A stretch of DNA of 64,000 nt from Paraspadella gotoi (Eukaryota; Chaetognatha): positions 17,015,172-17,079,171 of the forward strand of contig CM119265.1 in the NCBI GenBank assembly GCA_051294375.1. Reading direction: 5' to 3'. The position numbers were made by a program, and so were the translations under genes. Positions 10,003 through 22,300 of this stretch are shown piece by piece. Below the pieces are notes generated by a model. It saw only the letters and a list, made by a program, of their open reading frames with translations. It was not told the origin of the DNA and made no database searches. The stretch's first letter is position 1, and every line of letters starts with the position of its first letter.

Positions 10003-11433
10003 ATGCCACCAGCGATGGAGAGACGCCTGAGAGAAGCGCGGGACAAGGATTCCTCGGGGTTCGAAAAAAACAAAACAGTAATATTTAACCTTTCGAAAGA
10101 CGAAGCGTTTCACCAGGGGAAGGGCTTCAAGACCCTCAATAAGAAGATGCGTTCCAATTACAAGATTACCGTGAATCGGGAAGAAATAACATACCAAAAA
10201 ATAGCCAACTGCCAGCTGATCGTTTTTGGAGGGCCTCGGAAAAAGTTCATGCAGTCGGAATTGGACGCGATCAAAAACGCCATCGAGACTGGAGGACAAT
10301 CCGTGTTGGTTCTACTGGGGGAAGGGGGAGAGTCAATCTGGGACACAAATATCAACGTCCTGCTCGAGGATTACGGAATGGAGATAAAGAGCGACTCCGT
10401 TGTCCGAACTCAATACTACAAGTACTTTCACCCAAAAGAGTGTCTTGTGTCGAACGGAATTCTGAACAGAGGAGTGGCCAAAGCGGCAGGCATTGTAATT
10501 TCGGACAAGACGGGCGACGACGACGCTAAAGTGGGAGAGGTTGGGTGGAGTTAAACAATTAAGCGAATAGCTTCTAAACATGTATATTAAATAATTCAAC
10601 TATTCATTAAAAACTAAAAAACAAACGTCTTTGGTTTCCATTAGATCGAGGGCGATTTCGTTTATCCCTTCGGTGCCACGATGAACGTCGTTAAGCCGGC
10701 TGTAGCGGTTCTCTCTACCGGAAGTGCTTCATTCCCGCTTAACCGCGCGGTCATGGGGTTCTATCGGCACGAACCCTCCGGCGGGAAACTCGTCGCGGTC
10801 GGTTCCATCCAGATGTTTGCCGACAACTACGTGGAAAAGGAGGACAACGCCAAGATTTTCGACGCCGTTTTCAAGTTTCTGACGAGCGACGAAGTCGATA
10901 TCAATGCCTTCGATGCCGAAGAGCCAGACTTGACAGACTACAACTTCATCCCTGACTCGGGGTTGTTGTCGGAGCAGCTGAAAGTTTGTCTCCAGGAGGG
11001 CGAGGACATATCCGGTGACTACAAGGACTTGTTTGACACTTCTATGTACGTAATGGACACGGGCACGGTGCCCAAAATGATCCACACATTCGAGGAGCTC
11101 GGTGTCAAGCACGAGCCGCTGACGCTGATCACGCCCAACTTCGAGACGCCGCTTCCCAGGCTCCAACCGGCAGTGTTCCCGCCGCAGTTCCGGGAGCTCC
11201 CACCGCCTGCGCTGGATCTTTTTGATCTCGACGAACAATTCTCTTCGGAACGTGTTCGATTGGCGCAGTTGACGAACAAATGCACAGACGACGATCTCGA
11301 ATATTACATCATGGAGTGTGGAGAGATTCTCGGCGTCAATCCGAAGCTGTCATCAGAAAAAAGAAGCGGAAAAAACATTTTGGAATATATATTTGCGCAA
11401 GTTGCAGAGTTTAAAAAACTAAATCAGGATTGA
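10003..11433 (+). CDS. IFT52: IFT52, intraflagellar transport complex B subunit
   Basis: Two exons, 10003-10539 and 10645-11433, give 441 aa (human IFT52 is 437). Phrases shared with the family: LGEGGESIWDTNINVLLEDYG, KYFHPKECLVSNGILNR, GDFVYPFGATMNVVKPAVAV, FETPLPRLQPAVFPP, FRELPPPALDLFDLDE and ILEYIFAQVAEFKKLNQD. The N-terminal GIFT-type domain spans about residues 10-270, followed by the IFT-B core-binding region. The donor may be GAG|GTTGGG (10540) or AAA|GTGGGA (10531); both keep the frame and differ by three residues. The protein sits in cilia as part of the IFT-B1 core. The gene is divergent from DNAJA and has an X-box in its promoter. Confidence 0.95.
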
Positions 11434-11674
11434 GTTACAGTAGTATCAACACATTTAAAACCAATTTCGAATTTAGTTTTTGCTTTTCTTAAACATTTTT
11501 AAATATAACATTTGTTGTCACCCGTTTCCAATAGAGCGACATAATACTGTTTTTGGACGCTTAAAATACTGAAGGGGCTCCAAATTTTAGATACTTAAAT
11601 AAAAACAGGTCCTAAAATTTAAATATACTTTCGTTAGATAGCTGTTCAAACCCCACCTAAAAAAACGATCAACA
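11434..11674. other. IFT52-RSPH9 spacer with poly(A) signal
   Basis: AATAAA at 11598-11603 could end IFT52. RSPH9 starts only 241 bp after the IFT52 stop, so its promoter must lie here. No X-box was seen by eye. Confidence 0.4.
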
Positions 11675-14600
11675 ATGAATTCGGACGATTTGCATTTGAA
11701 TATCGATTACCTCGGCTGCTGCGGCATCGTCCTGAGTCCCGAACAGAAATCAGCATTGCAGACATCCCTCGTCATACTGAAGGATCACTACAAATTCAAT
11801 CGCGTCTACTTCTGGGGGAAAATTTTGGGCCTCAAGGAGGACTACTACATAGCACAGGGGACTGTGCAAGATGAAATGAGGGGACGGAAGACGCTCTACT
11901 CCAAAGACTGCATCCAATGGGGCGTGCTGCCTCCGGCCACTAAGGGCACGCGGGACACGGCCAAGCTTGCTAAGGGACGTTTCACGGGAGATCCAAGGTG
12001 AAATGAGTTTTTTTCTAACTCGCGGGCGTAGTTAAATCGTTGTAAAACTAAAATAAGTTAAGTGTACATAAAATACCTCGAAATAAAAAAAGGGAATCTC
12101 CTGCTACTAATGACTTTTACTTTCGCCGACCGGGGTTAGGGAGGGGTTAGGGTTAAGGGTTAGGGTAGTTAGGGTTATGGGTGGTTAGGGTAATTAGGTA
12201 ATATTTTTTTTAAGTGTTTTTTTTAATAAGTATTTTAAAATTATTTTTTAAAAGCCGCCATAACCGCGGTCAGCGAAAGTAAAATTTAGCCCCGCAACAA
12301 ATAACTGAACAAGCATTTTTTGGACCATCGGATTTTAAGATTTTATATAAAAGATTGTATATAAAATATTTTATCTCCTAGATTAATTCAATTAATTTAA
12401 TAAGTCATTTAATATTTTGAAAAAAACGTAAAAAGTAAAATCCTATGTACGTTCCTAATTTTTAAATAACTAAATTCTCAGCCACGAATTCGAGCACGTG
12501 GAGGTGAGGAAGATCGGGGAAGGCGAGGAAGCGACCGAAGAAGAGGAGACGATACAGATAAAGGAGGAAGATCGTCTCTCCGCCTCGGTGACAGAGATCG
12601 ACGAGGACGTGGCGCTCGCTCCGCGCGGGGCCTTCGTCAAGACCCCGCTCGGGACAGTTACGAGAAACAGGTCAGAACCATCTTGAAGAATCACAGTTCT
12701 TTTCCCAGTCCAAACCGGGTTTAACTTGATGCCTAAAGGATATGATAAAGCCTCTCGCTAAATCTCTTGACAATGCGTCATAAATTTCACGAACGAAATT
12801 CGACCAACCCGAAGTAGTCGCGAAGCCGTCTTTTCTTGCGAATTGAACCGTCTGAGTTCCGGCCCGAGTTGGCGTCAACGTTGGGGGAGGGAACGTGAGC
12901 GACGACGATGGGGTCGTCGTCTTCGTCATCGTCTATGACTAGGGTCTCGCAGCTGCTGTCGCGGAGTCCGATGCTGACTGAGACGTTGTTGGGGGGAATG
13001 TTTTTACCGACTCCTACGTTGATGGCGATCTTACGAACTGAAATAGTTTTTTTACTTTTCGCTACAAGCAAGTCACAAGTACACAAAACAAAATTGTATT
13101 TTAACTGATTGGTTCAATCATGACTGTAACTTAAGGCAATATAAGTTAAAAATTTTACCTAATACCTAAAGTTAGTAATTAGGTATAAGTTAAAATTTTA
13201 CTTTCGTCGACGGGTTTTGACTTTTTTCAAAAAATTCAAATATTGGCTCGATTTACTTTCGCCGACCGCGGTTTTGGTGGCTTTTGAAAAATTACTTAAA
13301 AATATTTATTTAAAAAAAAAAAATATTACTTAATTACCCAAACCCTAAACCCTTTTACCTCTAAACCACCCCTAAACCACTCTTAATAGCGGTTAGTTAT
13401 GGTGTTAAAATATTTTTTTGCAAAAATGTTCCGAACCATGAGTAATTCGTTAATTAAAATTATTATATTGCTATATAATGTCAAAAACTGTTTTAGTTAT
13501 TTTAAGTTTTTTTAATTGATTCTGATAGAGCTCAAAAGTTAAACGAAAATCTAATTACAACTTTTTAAAAATTTCATGTTTTATTACTAAAAATTAGCAA
13601 AAACTTAAAATTATCGGATGATGATGATTATTTTTTTAGGTTTTTCCTAATTTTGACCCACTTATCATCAAAAGAATTATACTTTCTGTAGATAACTTTT
13701 GATAAGCTATCTGAATCTGCTTTTAAAAAAAATACAAAATTTAAAAAAATGTTTTTGATATTTCCTATCTATAATTAAATATTAAAAAATTAATTACCAG
13801 TGCTTCTAGCCATTTTTGGTCCATTGAAAGTTTTCTCAGAAATGTATGAAATTTCATTTGGGGAGGTTCCCAAATCAAACTTCTGACCCACCCCATTGAC
13901 AAAGTTTGGCCCTAACCCCGGTCGGCGAAAGTAAAAGTAACCCGTAATATTTTTAAATGTTTTTTCAAAACGCTAAAACCCCGAATGGCAAAAGTAAAAT
14001 TTTGCCAAAATTATTATCTAATTACTTCAACCCTAAATCCCCCTAACCTCATTCGGCGAAAGTAAAATTAGGCCCCTTTTATGTTTTTTGACATTTGAGG
14101 ACATTTTGCCTCTATACCATATTTTTTCATTTTCACTATTGCTTACCTTGTTGGGGTCGAGAACAATGGCCATCATTAACAAGGAGACGTTCTGCTTCTC
14201 GGCTTATAAGACTCTTCCCTTCAATGATCTCCAATTCTCCGGGAATTAACGCCTCCTGTGACATAAACACTCTCATTGCACTCAATTTCTGTTGAGCTGA
14301 TTTCCTGGCACATCTTTCCTCCATCGCCATCTTTTGCACTTTTTCTTTGGATTTCTCCGCCGCGTTGCGCTCCTTCATGATCCACTCCATGCGTTCCTGA
14401 TTCATGCGCAGCTCTTCTTTGCGCCGCTCCAACATCTCCTCTCTGCGAATTCTTTTGTCTTTCTCGGTCCGCGATGTCGCTTCGGCGTTCTTCCTCAAAA
14501 TTCGCTCCAGTCTCTCCCTCTTGAAAGCCTCGCGACTCTTCTCTTCGGCGACGCGCTCCGCCTCCCTCGCCATCTCCACGGCTTTTTCCGACTCCCGTTT

Positions 14601-17600
14601 GATTTGAAGGCATCGATGCTCCGCCGCCGCCGTTGTTTCCTCCGCAGCATTTTTTGAGGCGATCCTCATTTGTCGTAGCTCTTTATTAAGACGCTCGATC
14701 TCTTTCTTTTGCTTTTCGACTATGGCCTCGCTTCGCCGGAACCGCCAACACTTGCCGCCACCGCTATCACAGAGTTTTTCGTAGTTCTTCGCGTCGGTGT
14801 CTTCCAGCATGGCCTCGAGGGACCCGTACTCGACGAAGCAGATCCCGTCGACGACTTTGTGATCGGTATCTAGGGTCAAGTGATCTTCGGAGTTTCCCGT
14901 GAGTTCGAAAGGCAACGGTTTCGAACGAGTTGACGGGAAAAATGAGCGGAAAAGATTCGTCAAGGGCGGAAGCGACGTTCTACCCCGGGTTACCGAATTG
15001 CCCTTTCCCATGTTTTTTTGCTGAGTTTTCTTGGGTGCCATGACGAGATGACATTTAGAAACGAGAACAGACTAAGAACAATACAAATATTTTTGATTTT
15101 ATATAAAAATAATGTTGTCTGAATAGAATGAGTTTCAATCGCCATCGCAATCGTATAGGCAGTGATTTCTATTCGGGTATTTTCAACAATAGAATTGAAA
15201 CTTATATAACTATTATTTCTTTTTTTTCCAATGATTAATATAAAATACGCATTATTTTAAAAAACGGTTGGCTATAGTTATTTTCTCCTTATAACATCGA
15301 ACTCACTGGGTGAATTTCTATGCTTTCAAAATACGGTAAGACATCATTTCTTTTACCTTAAGATGAAACTAAAACGATTTTTCATGGTAAGGGAAACTTT
15401 TAAAGATTAAATTGCTCGTCAGATCTATCACGTTTTTTAGATATACTACAGATTAAGCAAAAAAACGGCACGCTATATTTTAAAACTTTTTTCCATTTTT
15501 TACACTATTTTTTCTCTCTTGAACCTTCTCTCTGTCCCTCTTTTTTCTCTCTTTCTCTCTGTCTTTCTCTCCCTTTCTCCGACTTTTCTGTCTTCATATT
15601 TTTCTGTGTCATCCATTCTTTTTTTCCTTTACCTTTATTTCTCTTCCTCTCTATCTCTGCTTTTCTCTCCCTCTCTGATTATTTTTCTTCCCTCTTTCTT
15701 ATCTTTTCTTTTCTCTTAATTGTTTCGTTTTCCCCTTCTCCCCATATATTAATTTCTTTCCACTCTTTCTCTCTCTCCCTACAACTTTTTTTCACACATG
15801 CTCTCTCTTCTTTATCTTTTTTTCATTCTCACTCATTTTTGCATTATATCATACTGGATGTATAAAAATCTTTAAAATGTATTGTAAGAAAAAAAATCTT
15901 GGGTAGCGTATGGTTTTTATTCAAAGTTTGGTTGCCTAGCAGATTTAAAAAATCGACAGATTTTTGCGGAAATTTTTTCCGCAAAAACCTGTCGATTGAG
16001 AGGAAAAAAATTACTGACGCTTTCCATTACATTAAAAGAATGCGGTTTTTTTTAATCGTTAACCTTAGTATATTTCTCATCTATTAAAACTATAAAATAA
16101 GTCAAAAACCGCGTTTTAGTTCAAATAAAACGCACCTCACAAATCCTCACAAATTAAAAGTTGACTTAAAAATTTAATTTCGCAAAACTATTAAATTTTT
16201 TGCCCTAATTTTTTAGGTACCAGAAGCACCATTGAAAGGGAATATTTGATTAGATTGTGGACATTTTGAAGTATTTTCGTTTAACAAATTAGTAAAAAAA
16301 ATACATTTTTACATTTTATTACAGTCAATTTAAAAATTAATTCATAGGCAAACAATGGATGACCAACGGCAAATGAACCCACTCAGTGGTAAAGAAGATA
16401 AGAAGTACCCGAAATCCGGAGTAAAAAATTTTTCTTCAATGATCTTGACGTTCAAATCTCAAAACAAAAGTCAAAATGGACAAAAATGGACAGAATTTTT
16501 TTTATTAAAAGTTGCAAAAATTATATCGATTCTTGATTAGAAAAAGCAGCAGATGATTTTAATTAATCCGTAGTCCAGCCCACTTTGTCTTAGGGTTCAA
16601 ATTTAATCAATTCTGTTGATAATATTCTAGCAATATTGCAAAAAGTGGTTTTTTTGCTGAATTCCTCAATAGAAATCACTGCCTATAAAGAAATTCTGGA
16701 CCCATGACAAACTTTTGATTCTCAAACAAAAAATCATATTTGATACAGGAAAACTAAGTTTTATTACATATATACATATATACATATATTGGCTTATTAC
16801 ATATATAAAAAATAAATAAATAAATACATGAATATAAATAAATAAATATATAAAAATGAAATGAATGAATAAAATAATATATATTATATTAATTGTACTA
16901 ATTTCATAAAATAAATTGAATGAATGAATTAAATTTATATTTATTTACTAGGAAAAATCGGACGTTTTGACTCTTAAGGGATTCGAGTCTTCATCAGCAT
17001 TTACTTTAAATTAATGAAAGAATTAAGATAAATAAATTGCATCGAGTAAATAAATTTAAAAGTAAGAACTGAAATAATTAAATTGAACGAATTTAATTGA
17101 TTTAATTTAATTGAATTAAAGAAATTGAATGAATAAATGTGTGAAAGATAATGAGATAATAAAAAGGAAAGAATGGTAAAATGATAACATGCGCGACTGC
17201 GATGCCTTAGACATCACGAGTTCGATGCTACACTTCTTTTTTATAATAATAAAAAAAAAAAAAAAAAAAAAAAAAAACAAGAAAAAAAAAAAAGAAAGAA
17301 AGGGAGAATGAGAGAGAAAGAAAAAGAGAGAGAGATAAAAAGAGAGAAAGAGAGAGCTCAGCAGCTGCTCAACTCGATTTTGGACTAATTAGAAGAGGCA
17401 GCATATTACAAAAAAAATATTTTCCATATAAAATGTAAACAAACATTTGGTGTATAACCTCATCAGTTTTCAAGGACCTTAATGATGAGAATATATATCC
17501 AAATTTTCAGCTTCATAAAAAATTCAAATTAAGTTCGTATAGCAACAGCCGGGTTGCCCGTGATGCACAGCTGGGTGAGGCATCTCACCTGTTGGCGTTA

Positions 17601-18200
17601 GGGGCTTCCGACCCTCAGTCACGCTACCTGTGACTGGCGCGGTCACTCATATTCGGTCTCGCATGTGTCAACGCAGAGTTGGAAAGATGGGTCCCCCCTC
17701 TGAGCCAATGGGATTTGCTTAATGTAGTAAAAGGTGAGGCTGTCTGAATATACTGCCAAATTGATTTTTTTTTAAAACTTAGATCCTTCGAAGGGCTCAC
17801 AGTGACGGAGTCGGCCAAGCTCGGTTCCTACCTCCATTTTCGCGAGGCAAGGATCCTGCCAAACAAACCACTTTTGGAAAAGGCCAACCTTGACAAGGCA
17901 CTGGATTTCCTGGATCCTATCGACGAGGACATTCCCAAGGTAAGTGTGACTCGGCGTTGACTAAACTTTCCATAAATAGATTGTTCTTGTTTGACGACAT
18001 CAAAAGCGAATGCTGATATCCTTTTCATTCGACCACAGGGATCGTGGAGTCTTCAATTCGAACGAGGTTCGGGACTGGTCATTCTCAGATCGGCGCTTTG
18101 GCCCGGCTTCTCATTCTACCACGTTCCCGGGACAGCTAAATTTGGTTACCTTTACCTTGGGACTGGGGAACGCAATAAGGACCTGCCTTTTATGCTGTAG
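11675..18200 (+). CDS. RSPH9: RSPH9, radial spoke head protein 9
   Basis: Four exons, 11675-11997, 12482-12670, 17783-17939 and 18039-18200, sum to 276 aa, the length of human RSPH9. The family match runs end to end: RVYFWGKILGLKEDYYIAQG, RKTLYSKDCIQW, LLPPATxG-like LPPATKGT, KGRFTGDP|SHEFEH, APRGAFVKTPLGTV, LHFREARILPNKPLLEKANL, DEDIPK|GSWSLQFERG and YLYLGTGERNKDLPFML at the C-terminus. It is a structural part of the radial spoke head in motile 9+2 axonemes. Intron 2 is 5.1 kb, far larger than its neighbours, and contains an antisense gene and several transposon-like repeats. An AATAAA lies at 18283-18288. Confidence 0.96.
12115..12284 (+). mobile_element. MITE-like element, family B, complete copy
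   Basis: This is a 170-bp element in RSPH9 intron 1. The left end ttttactttcgccgaccggg and the right end (complement) ttttactttcgctgaccgcg form terminal inverted repeats of about 24 bp with two mismatches. The interior is made of GGTTAGGG-like runs followed by an A/T-rich half. There is no coding capacity, so it is a non-autonomous element. The interior resembles vertebrate-type telomere repeat, but it is imperfect. Confidence 0.75.
12787..15041 (-). CDS. Coiled-coil protein nested in RSPH9 intron 2
   Basis: Two exons, 15041-14147 and 13037-12787, with good GTAAGC and TTTCAG sites and matching phase, encode 381 aa. Residues 1-95 are basic then mixed (MAPKKTQQKNMGKGNSVTRG). About 100-270 form a long charged coiled coil rich in E, R, K and A (EKQKKEIERLNKELRQMR). 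The C-terminal exon holds SCETLVIDDDEDDDPIVV, a hydrophobic core before an acidic run that fits a SUMO-interaction motif, and the basic IRKKRRLRDYF. I do not recognise the family. The gene lies wholly inside an RSPH9 intron on the opposite strand. Its own intron is packed with family B repeat ends. Codon use and the long open frame in exon 1 support a real gene. Confidence 0.7.
13195..14070. mobile_element. Cluster of family B MITE ends around an AT-rich repeat
   Basis: Left-type ends (tttactttcgccgaccgcgg) start at about 13197 and 13250. Right-type ends (cggcgaaagtaaaa) lie at about 13922-13935, 13985-14000 and 14053-14067. CCCTAAACC-type runs adjoin them. Between them, 13445-13745 is a copy of AT-rich family D. 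The arrangement suggests nested or repeated insertion into the intron of the nested gene. Confidence 0.6.
15510..15840 (+). repeat. Pyrimidine-rich tract
   Basis: About 330 bases consist almost only of C and T (ctctctt, tttct, ccctct) with few purines. It lies in RSPH9 intron 2, upstream of the antisense nested gene's start. The open frame across it is low-complexity. Confidence 0.75.
16730..17345 (+). repeat. AT microsatellites, then A-tract and GA-rich element
   Basis: The block carries taaata and atacatat repeats. At 17190-17240 follows a patch with a B-box-like sequence (cgagttcgatgct). After it come a pure A run (about 17250-17276) and a GA-rich stretch. The A-run, GA-rich block and cagcagctgc/aactcg segment after it resemble 57569-57850, so both may be copies of one A-tailed element. 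No canonical tRNA fold was found. Confidence 0.5.
17540..17650 (-). repeat. GC-rich dispersed repeat family C, reverse copy
   Basis: The reverse complement reads tgagggtcggaagcccctaa, then gccaacaggtgagatgcctc, then GCATCACGGGCAACCCGG, parallel to 4800-4910. It lies just before RSPH9 exon 3. Confidence 0.6.
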
Positions 18201-18686
18201 TTACAACTATCTTGTGTGAGAATTCTTGCTCAGACTTGAGAGTCTAGCGAGCTGCGACGACGCATATGGGGACTGTTCTAAAAATAAATCGAATAGGTCC
18301 GAAATATTTTTTTACTTTGCGACTTTAGTTTCAATTTTTTTTATTGTTTCAAATATTGTTGACAAACCTATGTTTTCGTATGATTCGTAATTAAGTATAT
18401 ATCAGAAATAAAGTGCAAGAAGCGTTTCAGCCCCTATAGAATTTTCATTTGAAATATTACTGGTTCTAATACTCCCTCCCTTAACTTCATAAAAATCAAA
18501 ATCGTGATATACACTTCAAATCAGGTAGTCAATACGAAATTAAACAAAAAAAAATAAAATTGTTAAAAAATCACGTTCAAAACGGATCGTGGCTAAACAA
18601 AATATTGAAATAAAAAAATAGGGCGTATAGAGATAAATAAATGGCGTTTCCCAACACCACAGTATAGCTATCTTCCGTCCGGTGTG
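18201..18686. other. Convergent RSPH9/STRIP 3' ends
   Basis: AT-rich 3' flanks of two converging genes. AATAAA at 18283-18288 fits RSPH9. Nothing else is seen. Confidence 0.5.
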
Positions 18687-19308
18687 TCAATATTTGAGAG
18701 GAAGGAGTAGACAATCCCAGTCGATGGCCGGACCAAAGACTTCGCGCTGGAGCCAATGCTCGTAGTTGTCCTTAAACTCCCTGGGCAAAGGAACGTCCCG
18801 ACCGAGAACGCTTAGAAACTCGTTGTCGACGGGGTGGAACTCGGGGTCACCCGCCTGTGAGGAATGACAATTGCTCAAAATAGATCATTAAAGTGGAAAA
18901 CAAAATTCAGAGCTATCGTATCAAATAAAAATTTGGGGAGGGGAATCATAATGAAAAATTAAAAAATAAGTTTAACATCTGGAGCGAGGTTGATTTGGGA
19001 AAAATTAGGTTTAGATGATTGTTATAACATTAAATACTCGCGTGTAAAATTTTACAAATCTTGTCTTAAACACAACTTTATATACTTATTATTGTTAAGA
19101 TAACTTTTTGACAACACTGACTAACCGCGAGGGCCAACAAGACGCTGGGAGGGGCAGTACCGAACGGCATGGCGATGGGGCCCATACTGGCAATAAGATT
19201 CCCGTACCGTCTGGTATTGAATCTGTCTACGTTAGTCCTCAATGCGCATTCCTCGGCCTAAACGAACCGAAACGCCGGGTGGAAATGAGGGTTGTTAAAA
19301 GTTGACAC

Positions 19309-19389
<81 letters not shown>

Positions 19390-22300
19390 TTCTTGTTTTT
19401 AGGTCGAATAAACTTGGAGAATTTTCGAAAACCTGATCGTTTAAACCCGCTGTGACCAGACCTGAAAATCCCACGGTCGGGCGTCCATGTCATTTCCGTA
19501 GGCCCAGTCGTCCGTGAGACGGTGCCTAACTTTTTGATAGATGGCGCTCATAGTTTTCATATTTGACTTACGCCACTGCCTTCCCAAGTACTTGGTTTGC
19601 ACTTTAAGCAGCTTGAGAATGTAGAGTTGCATCATCGCCTGCTTAACCTTTAGAGACGAAATTTGATTGGAGATTGACTGCGCTCTACGTCTACCGTCTA
19701 CATATAAACCGGATGCCAAACCTTAAGCGCGCGTTTCAAGATCGGCGCTGACTTAAAGACGACGAGCATCATTGTGCGGGAATGTTTCCATTTCGTCAGC
19801 TTATTGAGAATCCGAAGCAGGTTGATGCACGAAAAGAGGTTTCGCCAACAGTAGGTACCGGTGGGATTGGTGCTCCCGGCAAGGGCGCAACTGGCGACGC
19901 TTTGATTCATCGACAAATCGCCTGAAAGTGAAAATTCAATAGTTTTTTTTCTTTGACATATATGAAAGAAAGTGCGATCTCACTTCTAATGTCTAATGTA
20001 AATTTGAGCAAACAATGCCGGATTTGCCCCCGATCATTAGCGCTAAGTAGCTGATCATATAATTAATTAATTAATAATTAAATAAATTATTTTTATATTT
20101 TTTATTTTCATAGTAAATGGAAATGCCCACAATTATTAGCGGTAAGCAGATGATCAAATAACTAATTAATTAATTGATTAAAATTGAATAATCAAAGAGT
20201 GAAACAGCCTTTTTATATTTTCCATAAAAAGTTGGAGGATTAACAAGTGACGTTTTATTTCCTTGCTTAGTCTTTTTGTGTGGTCCTCTCAATTGCCTTG
20301 GAGAAGTCTCAAATCTCAACCCGTCTCACGGTGATGGTGGTAGGATTTAGTAAAGGAAAGACGCTTCCTCAATTTTTTGTGGTTTAAAAAAATTCTTCTC
20401 CTGTTTCGTAGGTCTGAGGAACTAAATGTCCGTTCGTCCATTTTTACATTCAGTATGAAGGAGTCAACTTTATCATTGGTGCAACGATAAAACAAAGCAA
20501 TCTAACTCTACTGTACTTCATCTAGAATTAAGCTAACGGCGTAAACATTCCAAGGGATTCTTGCCACGAGAGCAACAATGGCCCGGAAAGAAAAAAACAA
20601 ATAAAAAGCGTGGATTAGCATAATTCGTATTTCTCTTTTCGCTATTCGGTTTAACATTCGGCCGTGGGCGTCAAAGGATAAGGGTGAGATAAAAAGAGAA
20701 AGAATTCGAACCTGGGGCAGGAGGGACCGGGGACCCGATGATGATGGAATCGGTCATGGCAGGGGCAATGCCCCCGGGGGAGGTCGCCGTCGGGGAGGCA
20801 CTGCCCGGCGAAGATGCGTCTAACGCCTCCGCCGTCAGTTCTGACAAGTATAAATACGTAAGAAATTTTAATCTGGAATCTCTTCTTAAAAATTACCCGC
20901 ATTCGTCAGAAAATAACTAATGGAAATAATAATTTTTCTGCTTGAAAAAGAAAGACGTAAGTCTCAAATTCATATTAAAATATGTTGTAAATTTTTAATT
21001 GCATCATTAACTAATAACTATTCATAGTAAAAATCATTCTGAATTAAAGTAGAACAAAATAACAATTTCTGAATAACCATTTAGGAATTTTGTATCATAA
21101 AACAAGTTTTAGAGTTCGACACGAAAAGAATACTTTTTGACAATAGTTTTCCCTCCCACAAATCATTCACTTATGTAGTTACCCAGCATTCTCGAGTCCC
21201 TAATAAGATAAACCCATAACTTTTATTCATGAAAAGTGATAAATAATAATTAATATTAGCGCATTAAATATCCTAACTTTAATTTGAATTCTTTTAATTT
21301 CAGCATAATTATTTTTACCCGGGGGATCACCAATAACGCACGCCGGAAAGTCAAGAACAGCGATTCCATTTTTGGCAGAAATATAAGAAACGATGTTCTG
21401 TGGGGAAGAAAATGTTAGAAATGTTGTAAGACGCCAATTTCAATAAATTCAAGTATTGTAGTTATTTCAGTTATTTTCAAGATAAATAATTTAAAGGTCA
21501 CAAAAAAATTGAATTATTACAAGTTTAAATTTCATAAGTCACATGACTCCCACGAGAACGAAACTAATATCATAATTATTACATTTCTTAAGATAAGGGG
21601 TCAAAAACACATTTCAAATGTTCCTGTTCATTTAAATATAAGTACAATGTCCATTGTGCATGGTATGTTCAAGGACTTATTGATTTTTCAGTCTTTTAAT
21701 CGATCATTTGGGCAGGCCCGGGCAAGTAAAAAACATTCTAAAACAATTCAAAACTCGAGTACAAGGTAAAAACCACTTCACTCACGAGTTCGATCTCGCA
21801 AAAAAGATCCACGATATATCCCGGGGGTTTTACACCGTTTTACGCAATATTTCGTGTCGATCCGATGATGACTCGACAATTTTTATTCCAGCTTTTCTCA
21901 GCAACAATAAAATGACTACTTCTCAAGCGTTCAAACAATTAACGGCTAGTAACCGACAAAGATAAATACACTTCTTGCGACCCTGAGAATGAGTAGTCCG
22001 GAAGTATCGAATCCCGGCTGCCGCATCGACTCAAAAAGGCGACCCTCATTCTCAAATCCGTCGCGAGACCAGAGATCGACAAATAAACAGAATGAAAAGT
22101 AATTGAAAGAGGACGAGCCCGACCGAACTGGATCGATAACGAGAGAAAATAGGTGGATTTTCTTTTTTTTTTTTTTTTTTTGTAAAAAGAAGAATAAAGG
22201 GAAGAGAATCTCTCTCCGCATCGACGATCGTCGAGGAGGAGGAAGAGGAGGCCGAAAAAAGGAAGCTTGGACGGCAAATCCTTTCTCTTAACTTCATATT

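Noticed and set aside
12125-12200. Interstitial telomere (GGTTAGGG runs)
   Set aside because: The units are irregular and enclosed by terminal inverted repeats, so it is treated as the interior of a MITE-like element.
17190-17245. tRNA-like patch with cgagttcgatgct
   Set aside because: Only a B-box resemblance. No cloverleaf could be built by eye, so it is not called a tRNA gene.
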